From Sutcliffiella horikoshii (lineage in GTDB: Bacteria > Bacillota > Bacilli > Bacillales > Bacillaceae_I), in contig KV440964.1 of assembly GCA_001636495.1 (NCBI GenBank), positions 3,302,666-3,366,665 on the forward strand: 64,000 bases of DNA. The letters are read 5' to 3'. Below, piece after piece: positions 43,933 through 52,515 of this stretch. The position numbers and the translations under genes are program-made. Each line of letters starts with the position of its first letter. The stretch's first letter is position 1. The notes below the pieces were generated by a model. It saw nothing but the letters and a program-made list of their open reading frames with translations. It searched no databases and was not told the origin of the DNA.

Positions 43933-45423
43933 CTATGTTGTCGGAATCGTTTCTGTTAATGGATATGCTTTGACTGCTCTTAATGTAATTTCTTTTTCAT
44001 CAAACGGTACAGATTCTTTCCCTATCAATTGATAGTTCTCATGTCCCTTACCTGCGATGAGGATAACATCACCTTCCCTTGCAACCTCCACTGCACGGAT
44101 AATTGCCTGCTCACGGTCTGGAATGCATTCGAAGTTATCATGGATAGCTCCTGCCGCCATACCTTGTACGATTTCCTCTCCAGGTTCGTCTAACGGGTTG
44201 TCGGTAGTAAAAATGACATATTCAGATTTCTCAGTAGCAATTCTTCCCATCTTCGGACGCTTGTCCTTGTCTCTTCCTCCGCCTGTACCAATAATGGAGA
44301 TGATTTTATGATTAGAAAACATGCGGATACTGTCTAACACTTTTCCGATGGCATCCTCGGTATGGGCATAGTCAATGATGACATTTCGCTTATCCCCCGT
44401 ATCCAGTGTTTGCATGCGGCCACTTGGTGGAGGTGTTTCTGTAAGATGCTTCAAAATCCTTTCAAACGGCATACCTTTATCCCAAAGAACACAAATTACG
44501 GAAAGAATGTTATACACATTGAACTCTCCAACGAAAGGAATTTCCATCTCAAACTCACCAAAGTTCGTTTCAAGTGTGAAGCTTGTTTTATTCTCAAAGA
44601 ACTGGATATCCTTTGCTTTGAAGTCCGCGTCATTCTTAATACCATACGTGATGATTCTTGCACTTGTCATGGTGATATAATCATTGCTTGCATCATCATC
44701 TGCGTTCAGAATTGCTGCTTTATCCTTGCGCAGGTCTTGTCCAAGTTGTGCAAAAAGCAATCCTTTTGCATGTTTATAATGCTCCATCGTACCATGGAAA
44801 TCCAAGTGATCCTGTGTGAGGTTGGTAAATACACCGTTCTGAAATTCAACCCCCGCAAGTCGTCCTAGGATCAGTCCATGAGAAGATACTTCCATCACTA
44901 CATCCGTCACACCGGCTTCTACCATATCCTTTAACATGCGTTGCATGGTGAGGACATCGCTTGTCGTGTTCTTGCTCTCAAATTTCTCTCCATCAATATC
45001 AATTTCAATGGTACCGCTCAAGCCGGTTTTATAGCCTTCTTTTCTCAAGACATTATTGATGACACTGGACACCGTCGTTTTCCCGTTGGTTCCTGTAACC
45101 CCTACAATACGCAATTTAGTGGAAGGATGATCAAAGAACACATTTGCAAGCTGCCCCAGCGCTCTTTCCGTATCTCTTACATGCACATAACAAACGCTCG
45201 CATCCCTATATTCTGGCAGGTCCTGCACCACAATGACTCGTGCTCCTTTTTCAATGGCAGATGAAATATAGCGATGTCCATCCACCGTATAGCCTTTAAT
45301 ACAGACAAAAACGGAATCTGCAGTCACTTGTCTAGAATCAGAAAAAATATTAGAAACGGAAAGAGGAAACTCTCCATATACTTTTATAGTTGAAACATTG
45401 GAAAATAAAACGTTCGTCTTCAC
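43933..45423 (-). CDS. MurE-like UDP-MurNAc-dipeptide ligase paralogue
   Basis: The 496-residue ATP-dependent Mur ligase has N-terminal DSRQVTADSVFVCIKG, the P loop GVTGTNGKTT, QDHLDFHGTMEHY, DYAHTEDAIGKVL and GKGHENYQ. MurE adds the third residue of the peptidoglycan stem. The substrate loop reads TTDNPLDEPGEE, whereas the DAP-type consensus is DNPR, so the Arg that holds DAP is missing. It stands apart from any division/cell-wall cluster and is probably a second copy. GTG 45423 with AAGGAAG upstream is chosen over the frame to 45474. Confidence 0.88.
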   Translation of the reverse strand: MKTNVLFSNVSTIKVYGEFPLSVSNIFSDSRQVTADSVFVCIKGYTVDGHRYISSAIEKGARVIVVQDLPEYRDASVCYVHVRDTERALGQLANVFFDHPSTKLRIVGVTGTNGKTTVSSVINNVLRKEGYKTGLSGTIEIDIDGEKFESKNTTSDVLTMQRMLKDMVEAGVTDVVMEVSSHGLILGRLAGVEFQNGVFTNLTQDHLDFHGTMEHYKHAKGLLFAQLGQDLRKDKAAILNADDDASNDYITMTSARIITYGIKNDADFKAKDIQFFENKTSFTLETNFGEFEMEIPFVGEFNVYNILSVICVLWDKGMPFERILKHLTETPPPSGRMQTLDTGDKRNVIIDYAHTEDAIGKVLDSIRMFSNHKIISIIGTGGGRDKDKRPKMGRIATEKSEYVIFTTDNPLDEPGEEIVQGMAAGAIHDNFECIPDREQAIIRAVEVAREGDVILIAGKGHENYQLIGKESVPFDEKEITLRAVKAYPLTETIPTT

Positions 45424-45604
45424 TATAGCCACTTCCTTTTCTGACACTAAAATTGTTAATAATAGTATCCTCATTAAAATCTCTATGTATCTTACCGCTT
45501 TTTGTTAAAAAATCAGATGAATAATTTTCACCTATTCTGGTTATACTGTACCCTCTATTCTACAAAATTTGCGAGAAAAGGGAAAGAAAAAGCCAATAAG
45601 AGAA

Positions 45605-45978
45605 ACCGGGCAGAAACCGCCCGGTCCTTTTAAAGCTAAAAAAATATAGTTGTTCTGTTAATCGCCGCTGTTCCTTTCCGCAAATGACTGCGCTTTCCGC
45701 GGGGCGACCTTGAGCCTCCTCGTTTCACTGCGGGGTCTCAAGATTGTCGCTACTCTCCCGCTGGAGTCTACGCCATTTGCTCCAATCCACAGCTAAAAAC
45801 CAGTTCCCATTTTTAAAGAATTTTTAGTTCTCCTTTTGATGAATGCTATAACCTTGTTGATTGGAGTGGAAGGCGCGCAGACGCCCGCGGGAGGAAGGGA
45901 CAGGTGAGACCCCTGAAGCGTTGTGAGGAGGCTCACGGACCGCCCGCAGGCAAGCGAAGCGCCTGAAACGGAAATCAA
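45605..45978. repeat. Composite repeat: CCGGGC hairpin, A5 and B5
   Basis: Hairpin ACCGGGC-N7-GCCCGGT (45605-45625), type A (45663-45794) and type B (45856-45978), in the same order and spacing as at 23.2-23.6 kb. It lies between the MurE-like gene and pepF. I see no gene in 45424-46026. Confidence 0.82.
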
Positions 45979-45992
45979 ACTTAATTTTCAAA

Positions 45993-46020
45993 AAAAGCTG
46001 TCGTGAAAATACGACAGCTT
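45993..46020 (-). terminator. Terminator of pepF
   Basis: AAGCTGTCGT-N6-ACGACAGCTT followed by TTTTT on the minus strand. Confidence 0.85.
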
Positions 46021-46026
46021 AGATGC

Positions 46027-47721
46027 TTATAATGCTTTATCATTTACTTCATTTAAATAAGACTCAATTTCACCAACAACCGATTCTACGCACCCGTCCT
46101 CAAACGGTGAACGCAGACCTGCAAATTTCACTAGATCTACAAATGACTTGCTTCCGCCTTGTTTGCAAAGCTCCAAATAGGAATTCCACGCTTCCTCAGC
46201 GTTTTCTTGAGACAGCTTCCAATATTGCAATGCACAAATTTGAGCCAGTGTGTAGTCGATGTAATAGAATGGACTGCGATAAATATGGCCTTGTCGTTGC
46301 CAAAACCTTCCTGACTCCAAATAAGAATTTCCATCAAAGTCACGGCCAGGCATATATTTCTGTTCCATTTCCCTCCATGCCTTACTTCTTTCAGCAGGAG
46401 TGGCATCCGGATTTTCATACACGAAGTGCTGGAATTCATCTACTGCCACTCCGTATGGAAGGAAAGAGATTGCTCCACTCAAATGGGAGAACTTGTACTT
46501 CTCTGTATCTTCCTTGAAGAACAATTCCATCCAAGGCCATGTAAAGAATTCCATGCTCATGGAGTGGATTTCACACGCCTCATAAGTAGGCCAGTTATAC
46601 TCTGGTACATCAAAGTCACGGCTCATATACACCTGGAAGGCATGGCCCGCTTCATGGGTAAGAACGTCAATATCACCACTTGTGCCATTAAAGTTCGAGA
46701 AAATGTAAGGTGTTTTATATGTTGGGATGTATGTGCAATATCCCCCAGCTTCTTTTCCTTTTTTCGCAACAAGGTCCATCAGATTCTTATCAATCATGAA
46801 TTGGAAGAACTCTTTTGTTTCCTCGGATAGCTCTTCATACATCTGCTTTCCATTTTCAATGATCCATTCTGGAGTCCCCTTAGGTTTTGCGTTACCAGAC
46901 TGGAACTTAAAGCCTTCGTCATAGTACTTCAGGGAATTGACACCAATACGCTCTTGCTGTCTTTCAGCTAGTTTTGCTACAAGGGGCACAATGGATGCTT
47001 TCACTTGGTCGCGAAATTTCGCAACCATTTCCGCATTATAATCTGTACGGGTCATACGCGCATAGCCAAGCTCCACGAAGTTTTGATAGCCCAATTTCTT
47101 CGCCATTTTCGTACGGACTTTTACAAGCTGGTCGAAGATTTCATCGAATTCTTCTTGGTTTTCCTGGAAGAAACCGAATTTTGCTTCACTTGCCTGCTTA
47201 CGGACTTCACGGTCTTCGGACTCTGTATAAGGATCCAATTGAGCGAGAGTCAGTTCTTCGCCATTAAAATCAATTTTTGCAGAAGCGACTAACTTGGAGT
47301 ATTTAGTCATCAGCTTATTTTCGTGCTGCAAGTCTTCAATAATGGAATCATCAAATGTCTTTAATTCACATTCAGCGAGCGCGAAAAGCTGTGTTCCCCA
47401 TTTCGCTTCCAGTTCCTTTCGGAAAGGGGATTTAACGAGTGCTTTATAGTATTTTGTATCCCATGACTTGGTTAGCGGCTCAATTTCATCTAGGAAATCC
47501 TGTTCTTCCTTGTAAAATTCGTCATTTGTATCAATGGAATGACGAATATACACCAAATTGAAGTCCGTGCTCAAATGATTACGAACATCATTGATCTCCT
47601 GAATCGCTTCCTCCTGCTCTCCAACAGAACCAGCCGCCTCAAACCTTTCCAAAGCAGCTATAAACTTTTTCTCCACCTCATCCACTTTAGGACGAGTATA
47701 ACTAAAATCCTCAAATCTCAT
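46027..47721 (-). CDS. M3-family oligoendopeptidase (PepF-like)
   Basis: The 564-residue zinc metallopeptidase has the HExxH site in DVLTHEAGHAFQVYMS (about residues 355-370) and the third ligand region YEACEIHSMSMEFF. M3 oligoendopeptidases degrade short cytoplasmic peptides. No signal peptide. The palindrome GGGGTCTGTCCCC lies upstream at about 47790-47802. Confidence 0.9.
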   Translation of the reverse strand: MRFEDFSYTRPKVDEVEKKFIAALERFEAAGSVGEQEEAIQEINDVRNHLSTDFNLVYIRHSIDTNDEFYKEEQDFLDEIEPLTKSWDTKYYKALVKSPFRKELEAKWGTQLFALAECELKTFDDSIIEDLQHENKLMTKYSKLVASAKIDFNGEELTLAQLDPYTESEDREVRKQASEAKFGFFQENQEEFDEIFDQLVKVRTKMAKKLGYQNFVELGYARMTRTDYNAEMVAKFRDQVKASIVPLVAKLAERQQERIGVNSLKYYDEGFKFQSGNAKPKGTPEWIIENGKQMYEELSEETKEFFQFMIDKNLMDLVAKKGKEAGGYCTYIPTYKTPYIFSNFNGTSGDIDVLTHEAGHAFQVYMSRDFDVPEYNWPTYEACEIHSMSMEFFTWPWMELFFKEDTEKYKFSHLSGAISFLPYGVAVDEFQHFVYENPDATPAERSKAWREMEQKYMPGRDFDGNSYLESGRFWQRQGHIYRSPFYYIDYTLAQICALQYWKLSQENAEEAWNSYLELCKQGGSKSFVDLVKFAGLRSPFEDGCVESVVGEIESYLNEVNDKAL

Positions 47722-47820
47722 ATGTAATTTCCCCTTTGCAAACAGACTTAACCTTTTATAAATTCGACATAGATCAAGAAATTCCTTGTGGGGTCTGTCC
47801 CCTTTTTTTCCTTTTTCAAC

Positions 47821-47857
47821 AAAAAAATAACCTTCCGTAGTGGAAGGTCATTTTTTT
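47821..47857. terminator. Bidirectional terminator
   Basis: ACCTTCC-GTAGT-GGAAGGT with A and T runs; it overlaps the end of the MarR gene. Confidence 0.75.
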
Positions 47858-48297
47858 GGGGTTGCTACGTTCAGTCCGAGCTTTTTGATTAGTTCGATGG
47901 CTTGTTCTTTTTCTTGTTGTGTTAGGCCGTCCATCAGGCCGTGGATGTGTTGTTCATGCTTCGGGAAGATTTCGTGGAGCAGCTTTTTTCCATCCTCGGT
48001 TATTTGCGCATAGGTTACCCTTCTGTCTTTTGGACAGGCTTTGCGGGCAAGAAGTCCTTTGCTTTCCAGCTTATCAACCACATATGTGATGCTGCCACTT
48101 GCCAATAGGATTTTCCCGCCGATTTGCTGAAGGGGTTGATCGCCTTTATGAAACAGTAGTTCTAGTACTGCAAATTCAGTCGGGTTTAAGTTGAAACTTT
48201 GAATGGATTGGTTTGCTTGATCGTTTACCGCACGAAAAGCTCTGGATAGGACGATAAATAGTTTTAAAGATGTATCGAGCTCGTGTCTTTCTGCCAT
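47848..48297 (-). CDS. MarR-family regulator
   Basis: This 149-residue winged-helix dimer protein contains NPTEFAVLELLFHKGDQPLQQIG (recognition region), GSITYVVDKLESKGLLAR and the wing with CPKDRRVTYAQITEDGKKLL. One Cys (CPKD) lies next to the wing, as in thiol- or quinone-sensing relatives (MhqR/OhrR groups). ATG 48297 is preferred, with AAAGGA nine bases upstream. A long-distance 11-bp inverted repeat surrounds its promoter. Confidence 0.87.
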   Translation of the reverse strand: MAERHELDTSLKLFIVLSRAFRAVNDQANQSIQSFNLNPTEFAVLELLFHKGDQPLQQIGGKILLASGSITYVVDKLESKGLLARKACPKDRRVTYAQITEDGKKLLHEIFPKHEQHIHGLMDGLTQQEKEQAIELIKKLGLNVATPKK

Positions 48298-48319
48298 AAT
48301 AGTCATTCCTTTTTACTTT

Positions 48320-48388
48320 TTCTAGAATATCTTGAATTAAAACTAATGGTATAGTAATTAAAGTGAAACGTCAATGCATATTCTAGAA
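48320..48388 (-). promoter_or_regulatory. MarR promoter flanked by 11-bp inverted arms
   Basis: TTCTAGAATAT (48320-48330) and ATATTCTAGAA (48378-48388) are perfect inverted copies 58 bp apart, centre to centre. A minus-strand -35 TTGACG (48369-48374) with a -10 near 48350 lies between them. The two sites could bind one dimer each, or be brought together by looping. Confidence 0.55.
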
Positions 48389-48410
48389 ATTGTCAATCAA
48401 AGCAGGGCAG

Positions 48411-49988
48411 TTATACACCTTCTCCCCATATTACCTTCCAATTGCCATTTACCGTCGCATCAATCACTTTATTCTCCAAAATATAGTTTGCGATCAGTTC
48501 GGACATGTCCAAAGGGATGTCTTTCACCACCTGCTTGCCTCGGTACATGGTGTAGTCTCCTCCACCACCTGCACGGTAATTGTTCATCACCACATCAAAT
48601 TCCTCATCCATCATAATTGGAACACTGTTTCTTGCCAGTTTTACCACTCTTTCACCTATTGGTTTACGGATATCCAGAATATACTCGATTCCTTCCCACA
48701 TATCGTAATTATAGTGCTGCGGTTTTGGGGTGGTGAAAGAAGGATTCACTTCCAAATCTCCGTTTCTCCCTATAATAAAATAGGAGGCTGAGCGCTCTAA
48801 CGCATCCTTCATATCTTGACCTGATATCTGGATAACCTTCAACGTATTAGGATAGATATAGTTTGAAACGATATCCCTCATGGTGACATTTGCAGGAAAT
48901 CCTGGGGAATTATTATGAAAAAGAGCAGTGTTGGAAATGGAAGCACCTGAAACCTTCATTTGAACTTTATTGATGAATTCGATTAGGGCGTTATCTTGTG
49001 TACGTATATCATGGGCATTTTCTACAAGCATATCGCCATTGATTTTTCCCATCGGCAGATCCAACCATTTTTGTGTGTCCGTTTCATATTCTTCAATTAG
49101 TGCTACCACCTCATGGTCCGCCTCTATTTCTTCCACGGATAGGAGCTCTGCGTCCTTTTTGATGACCTGCCAGCTACCCTCTTTTTTTTCAAAAGTTACA
49201 GTCGCTTTTCCTACCAATTGGCCATTCACGCCGGGCTGTAGGACGAGTACATCATGAATAGATGTGGCGATGGTACGGTGTTGGTGTCCCGTCAGAAGAA
49301 TATCAATCCCCTTTATCTTGCTGCAAATCTCATAGCCTTGATTTTCACCTGTGAGGTTTTCCGTTGCTTCACCGGTAGACGGGTCACGCTCGAAGCCTCC
49401 ATGATAGCTGACAATTAACAAGTCAGGGTTTTCATTTTCTCGAATATCGGATACCCATTTTTTAGTGGAAACCAGCGCGTCCTCAAAAGATAGACTTTCA
49501 ATATGATCAGGGTTTTCCCAATTTGGTATGTAATGTGTCGTTACTCCTAAGACTGCCACCTTTATAGGACCGAATTTCTTAATCATATAAGGCTTTCCTA
49601 AAAATGGCGTTGCACTATGTCGGTCGAGAATATTGGCGGATAACCAAGGAAACTTTGAGGTGTCTACAGCATTCTTTAATACCCCAAGACCGTAGTTAAA
49701 TTCATGGTTGCCCACTATAGCAGCGTCATAGTTCAAGTGATTTAATACATGAACCATCGGATTTTTTTGGTGTGCTTGCTTTTTTACATAATGATAGGTT
49801 AAAGGTGTTCCTTGTATCAGGTCCCCATTATCAATTAATAGAACATGTTCTTCCTTTTTCCGCTCTTCTTTTATGACCGTTGATACTTTTGCCAATCCTA
49901 ATGGTGCCGCTTCATTGTTTCCGTAGCTTAAAGGCATAATGCAGCCATGGACATCGCTTGTTTCAAGTACAGTTAATTTCAGCTTCAC
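48411..49988 (-). CDS. 5'-nucleotidase / cyclic-nucleotide phosphodiesterase family, cytoplasmic form
   Basis: The 525-residue two-domain protein has a metallophosphoesterase half (TSDVHGCIMPL, DNGDLIQGTPLTYHY, VGNHEFNYG, LTGHQHRTI) and a C-terminal 5'-nucleotidase half. The metal ligands DVHG, GNHE and GHQH are all present. Unlike YfkN-type relatives there is no signal peptide or anchor. GTG start with GGAGG upstream. It is the last gene of the phosphonate-type ABC operon, which suggests phosphate scavenging. Confidence 0.88.
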   Translation of the reverse strand: MKLKLTVLETSDVHGCIMPLSYGNNEAAPLGLAKVSTVIKEERKKEEHVLLIDNGDLIQGTPLTYHYVKKQAHQKNPMVHVLNHLNYDAAIVGNHEFNYGLGVLKNAVDTSKFPWLSANILDRHSATPFLGKPYMIKKFGPIKVAVLGVTTHYIPNWENPDHIESLSFEDALVSTKKWVSDIRENENPDLLIVSYHGGFERDPSTGEATENLTGENQGYEICSKIKGIDILLTGHQHRTIATSIHDVLVLQPGVNGQLVGKATVTFEKKEGSWQVIKKDAELLSVEEIEADHEVVALIEEYETDTQKWLDLPMGKINGDMLVENAHDIRTQDNALIEFINKVQMKVSGASISNTALFHNNSPGFPANVTMRDIVSNYIYPNTLKVIQISGQDMKDALERSASYFIIGRNGDLEVNPSFTTPKPQHYNYDMWEGIEYILDIRKPIGERVVKLARNSVPIMMDEEFDVVMNNYRAGGGGDYTMYRGKQVVKDIPLDMSELIANYILENKVIDATVNGNWKVIWGEGV

Positions 49989-50064
49989 TTGGTGACCTCC
50001 TCAATGCATTTCTAAATGAAATAGAAAGGGATGATCACGAAGATCAACCCTATTTAGTAGGTAC

Positions 50065-50862
50065 TTATACGATTCTTTTACGAATGGCTGAAGATAGAAA
50101 GTCTATGATGGTTACCACTACGATGATAACCAATAGAATTAGCCCCATCTCTTCCCAATTACGATTCATCTGTGCAAATTGTATAAGTGTCCCGATACCA
50201 CCGGCTCCAACAATTCCAAGAATGGTGGACGCACGGACATCTATTTCGAAACGATAGATGGCATAGGAAAGGAATTCCGGTATGATCTGTGGAATAACCC
50301 CTTGGAAAAGGATTTGTATTTTGTTCGCTCCACTTGCTTCCATGGCCTCCACGATGTTCATATCAATGGATTCCAACACTTCCGAGTATAGTTTACCAAG
50401 CATTCCTGTAGAACCGATTGCGATGGCCAACACACCTGCGAATGGGTTCGGTCCTACTGCAACAACGAATAGTATCGCCAAAATCAGGTCAGGGAATGCC
50501 CTTACCGCACTTAAAATCCACTTGCCAAATGTGGTCAGCAGTTTGCTTTTGGTCATATTTTGTGCAGCCAAAAATCCAAGTGGTATGGCAAGAATTGCTG
50601 CCATAAGGGATCCTGCAAACGCGATATACAGCGTTTCTACCATTGCTGACCAGACTTTTCCGATTGCAGACCATTCAGGACTGAACAATTTAGGAATAAC
50701 ACGGTGGAAGTTGTTGACCATTCGCTCTGCCGCACGCGTCCAGTTGATGTCGATGGTGGCAAAAGTCCAGACATACATCAACGTAAGGAATAGGAAAATT
50801 CCCCAGTTTCTTAACCTTTTAAATAAGGATGTTTTCTTTTTGGGAGGTAATACAAGTTCCAT
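50065..50862 (-). CDS. phnE: Phosphonate-type ABC transporter permease 2
   Basis: This 265-residue permease with six helices and the EAA loop EAMEASGANKIQILFQGVIP is the partner of the permease encoded at 50862-51662, with which it overlaps by one base (TAATG). The two together form the membrane channel. Confidence 0.92.
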   Translation of the reverse strand: MELVLPPKKKTSLFKRLRNWGIFLFLTLMYVWTFATIDINWTRAAERMVNNFHRVIPKLFSPEWSAIGKVWSAMVETLYIAFAGSLMAAILAIPLGFLAAQNMTKSKLLTTFGKWILSAVRAFPDLILAILFVVAVGPNPFAGVLAIAIGSTGMLGKLYSEVLESIDMNIVEAMEASGANKIQILFQGVIPQIIPEFLSYAIYRFEIDVRASTILGIVGAGGIGTLIQFAQMNRNWEEMGLILLVIIVVVTIIDFLSSAIRKRIV

Positions 50863-51662
50863 TATACGATCGCCTCCCTGATTTTAGTTGAAATGTATTC
50901 AATAATAACTACCATGGCAAAGATGACAAGTATAATTAACATTGCATTAGGATAGTTATAGAATCTCAGCTGCTGACTTAAGATTATCCCGATTCCTCCA
51001 GCCCCTACTAAACCAAGGACGACTGATGCACGGATATTGATTTCAAATACATACAGAACAAAGGAAACAAATTGCGGCAACACCTGCGGAATCAATGCAA
51101 ATGATATTTTCTGAAGCGTATTCGCCCCAGAAGCACTCATTGCTTCCATTGGATTCATATCAACAGATTCGATCGTTTCACTGATTAACTTCGCTAAAAT
51201 TCCTAATGAGAAAATGATAAGTGCAAGAATACCAGGTAATACCCCAATACCGAATAGACCAACGAAAATAACTGCAAGTACCAAATCCGGAATGGTTCTT
51301 AATATATTTAGGAACGTACGTACAGCCGTATACACAAATTTATTGGTCGTTACATTTTGCGCAGCCAATAAACTTAGCGGGATACATAAAAGTGAAGCTA
51401 CTGTAGTGGCAATGATGGCCATTTGGACAGTCGTTGCCATTGGTTCTAAAATGTGTACGAAAACATTCAGGTTTGGCGGGAAGAATTTGACGATCACCTT
51501 GAACATATTTGGTATTCCGGAAATTAAGTCCCCAATTGTCGCATTAGTCTTCACGGTACTTAAAATATAGAAACCTATTACCAATGAAAAAATAACACTC
51601 AGCTTAAATTTCGTTTTTGCCGGAAGGAGTGAAGGTACTTTTTTATTCTCTTCTAGCTTCAC
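50862..51662 (-). CDS. phnE: Phosphonate-type ABC transporter permease 1
   Basis: This 266-residue permease carries the EAA motif EAMSASGANTLQKISFALIP and six helices. It overlaps phnC at its start (ATG within the phnC end). It is about 40% similar by eye to the second permease gene, pointing to a duplication. Confidence 0.92.
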   Translation of the reverse strand: MKLEENKKVPSLLPAKTKFKLSVIFSLVIGFYILSTVKTNATIGDLISGIPNMFKVIVKFFPPNLNVFVHILEPMATTVQMAIIATTVASLLCIPLSLLAAQNVTTNKFVYTAVRTFLNILRTIPDLVLAVIFVGLFGIGVLPGILALIIFSLGILAKLISETIESVDMNPMEAMSASGANTLQKISFALIPQVLPQFVSFVLYVFEINIRASVVLGLVGAGGIGIILSQQLRFYNYPNAMLIILVIFAMVVIIEYISTKIREAIV

Positions 51663-52432
51663 TGTTCCACACCTCCGCGCAAATCGTCTTCCCGAATTGC
51701 ACGACCATAGATTTGTTCAAACGTTTTTTCCGTTACTTCTGACACAGGTCCGTCAAATACCACTTCCCCAGCTCTCATCCCGATGATGCGATCCGCGTAC
51801 TCCATTGCCATATCAATGAAGTGTAGGTTTACAATTGTGGTTATCTTGTCTTCTTTGTTGATTTTCTTCAAATACGTCATCACCTGATGGGAGGTAGGTG
51901 GATCCAGTGATGCAACCGGCTCATCTGCCAGGATATATTTGGGCTTTTGTGTCAGAACACGGGCGATACTTACACGTTGTTGCTGCCCTCCACTTAATTC
52001 ATCCGCACGGTTATAAAGCTTTTCTTCAATATTTACACGTTTCAAACTTTCATAGGCAAGTGCCATATCTTCCTTTTTAAATAAATTGAACATGGAACGC
52101 AATGTTCCCGTATATCCTAAACGACCAGCAAGTACGTTTTTCAGAACATTCGCTCTTTTTACTAGATTATAGTTCTGAAAAATCATCCCCACTTTGGTTC
52201 GTAGCTTTCTGAGATCAGTGTTGCGGTATGCCAGAATATTTTGATTATCTACATTAAGTTCTCCTGAAGTTGGAGTAACCAATCGATTGATACTTCTAAT
52301 GAAAGTGGATTTACCTGCACCGGATAGGCCGACAATAACAACGAATTCGCCCTCATTGATTGTTACATTAATATTCTTTAACCCTTGCGTTCCGTTCGGG
52401 TACACCAAGGAAACATCTTTGAACTGTATCAT
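51659..52432 (-). CDS. phnC: Phosphonate-type ABC transporter ATPase
   Basis: The 257-residue ATPase has Walker A GLSGAGKST, signature LSGGQQQRVSIARVL, Walker B KYILADEPVASLDPP and the switch VNLHFIDMAMEY. It couples ATP hydrolysis to import through the PhnE pair. Confidence 0.93.
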   Translation of the reverse strand: MIQFKDVSLVYPNGTQGLKNINVTINEGEFVVIVGLSGAGKSTFIRSINRLVTPTSGELNVDNQNILAYRNTDLRKLRTKVGMIFQNYNLVKRANVLKNVLAGRLGYTGTLRSMFNLFKKEDMALAYESLKRVNIEEKLYNRADELSGGQQQRVSIARVLTQKPKYILADEPVASLDPPTSHQVMTYLKKINKEDKITTIVNLHFIDMAMEYADRIIGMRAGEVVFDGPVSEVTEKTFEQIYGRAIREDDLRGGVEQ

Positions 52433-52515
52433 GTTGCAAACCCCCTCAATTCTTTACATACATACAAAATAGGGGGAAGTATGCAACCTCCCCCTGGATT
52501 GCGAATCATATTAAA

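Noticed and set aside
45793-45978. 61-aa minus-strand frame with the same PPAGVCAPST peptide
   Set aside because: Translation of the B5 repeat; no ribosome site, same artefact as at 2826 and 34.6 kb.
2600-46020. Repeats as CRISPR or insertion sequences
   Set aside because: Copies are far apart, have no spacer pattern, no cas genes, no transposase and no evident terminal inverted repeats of IS type.
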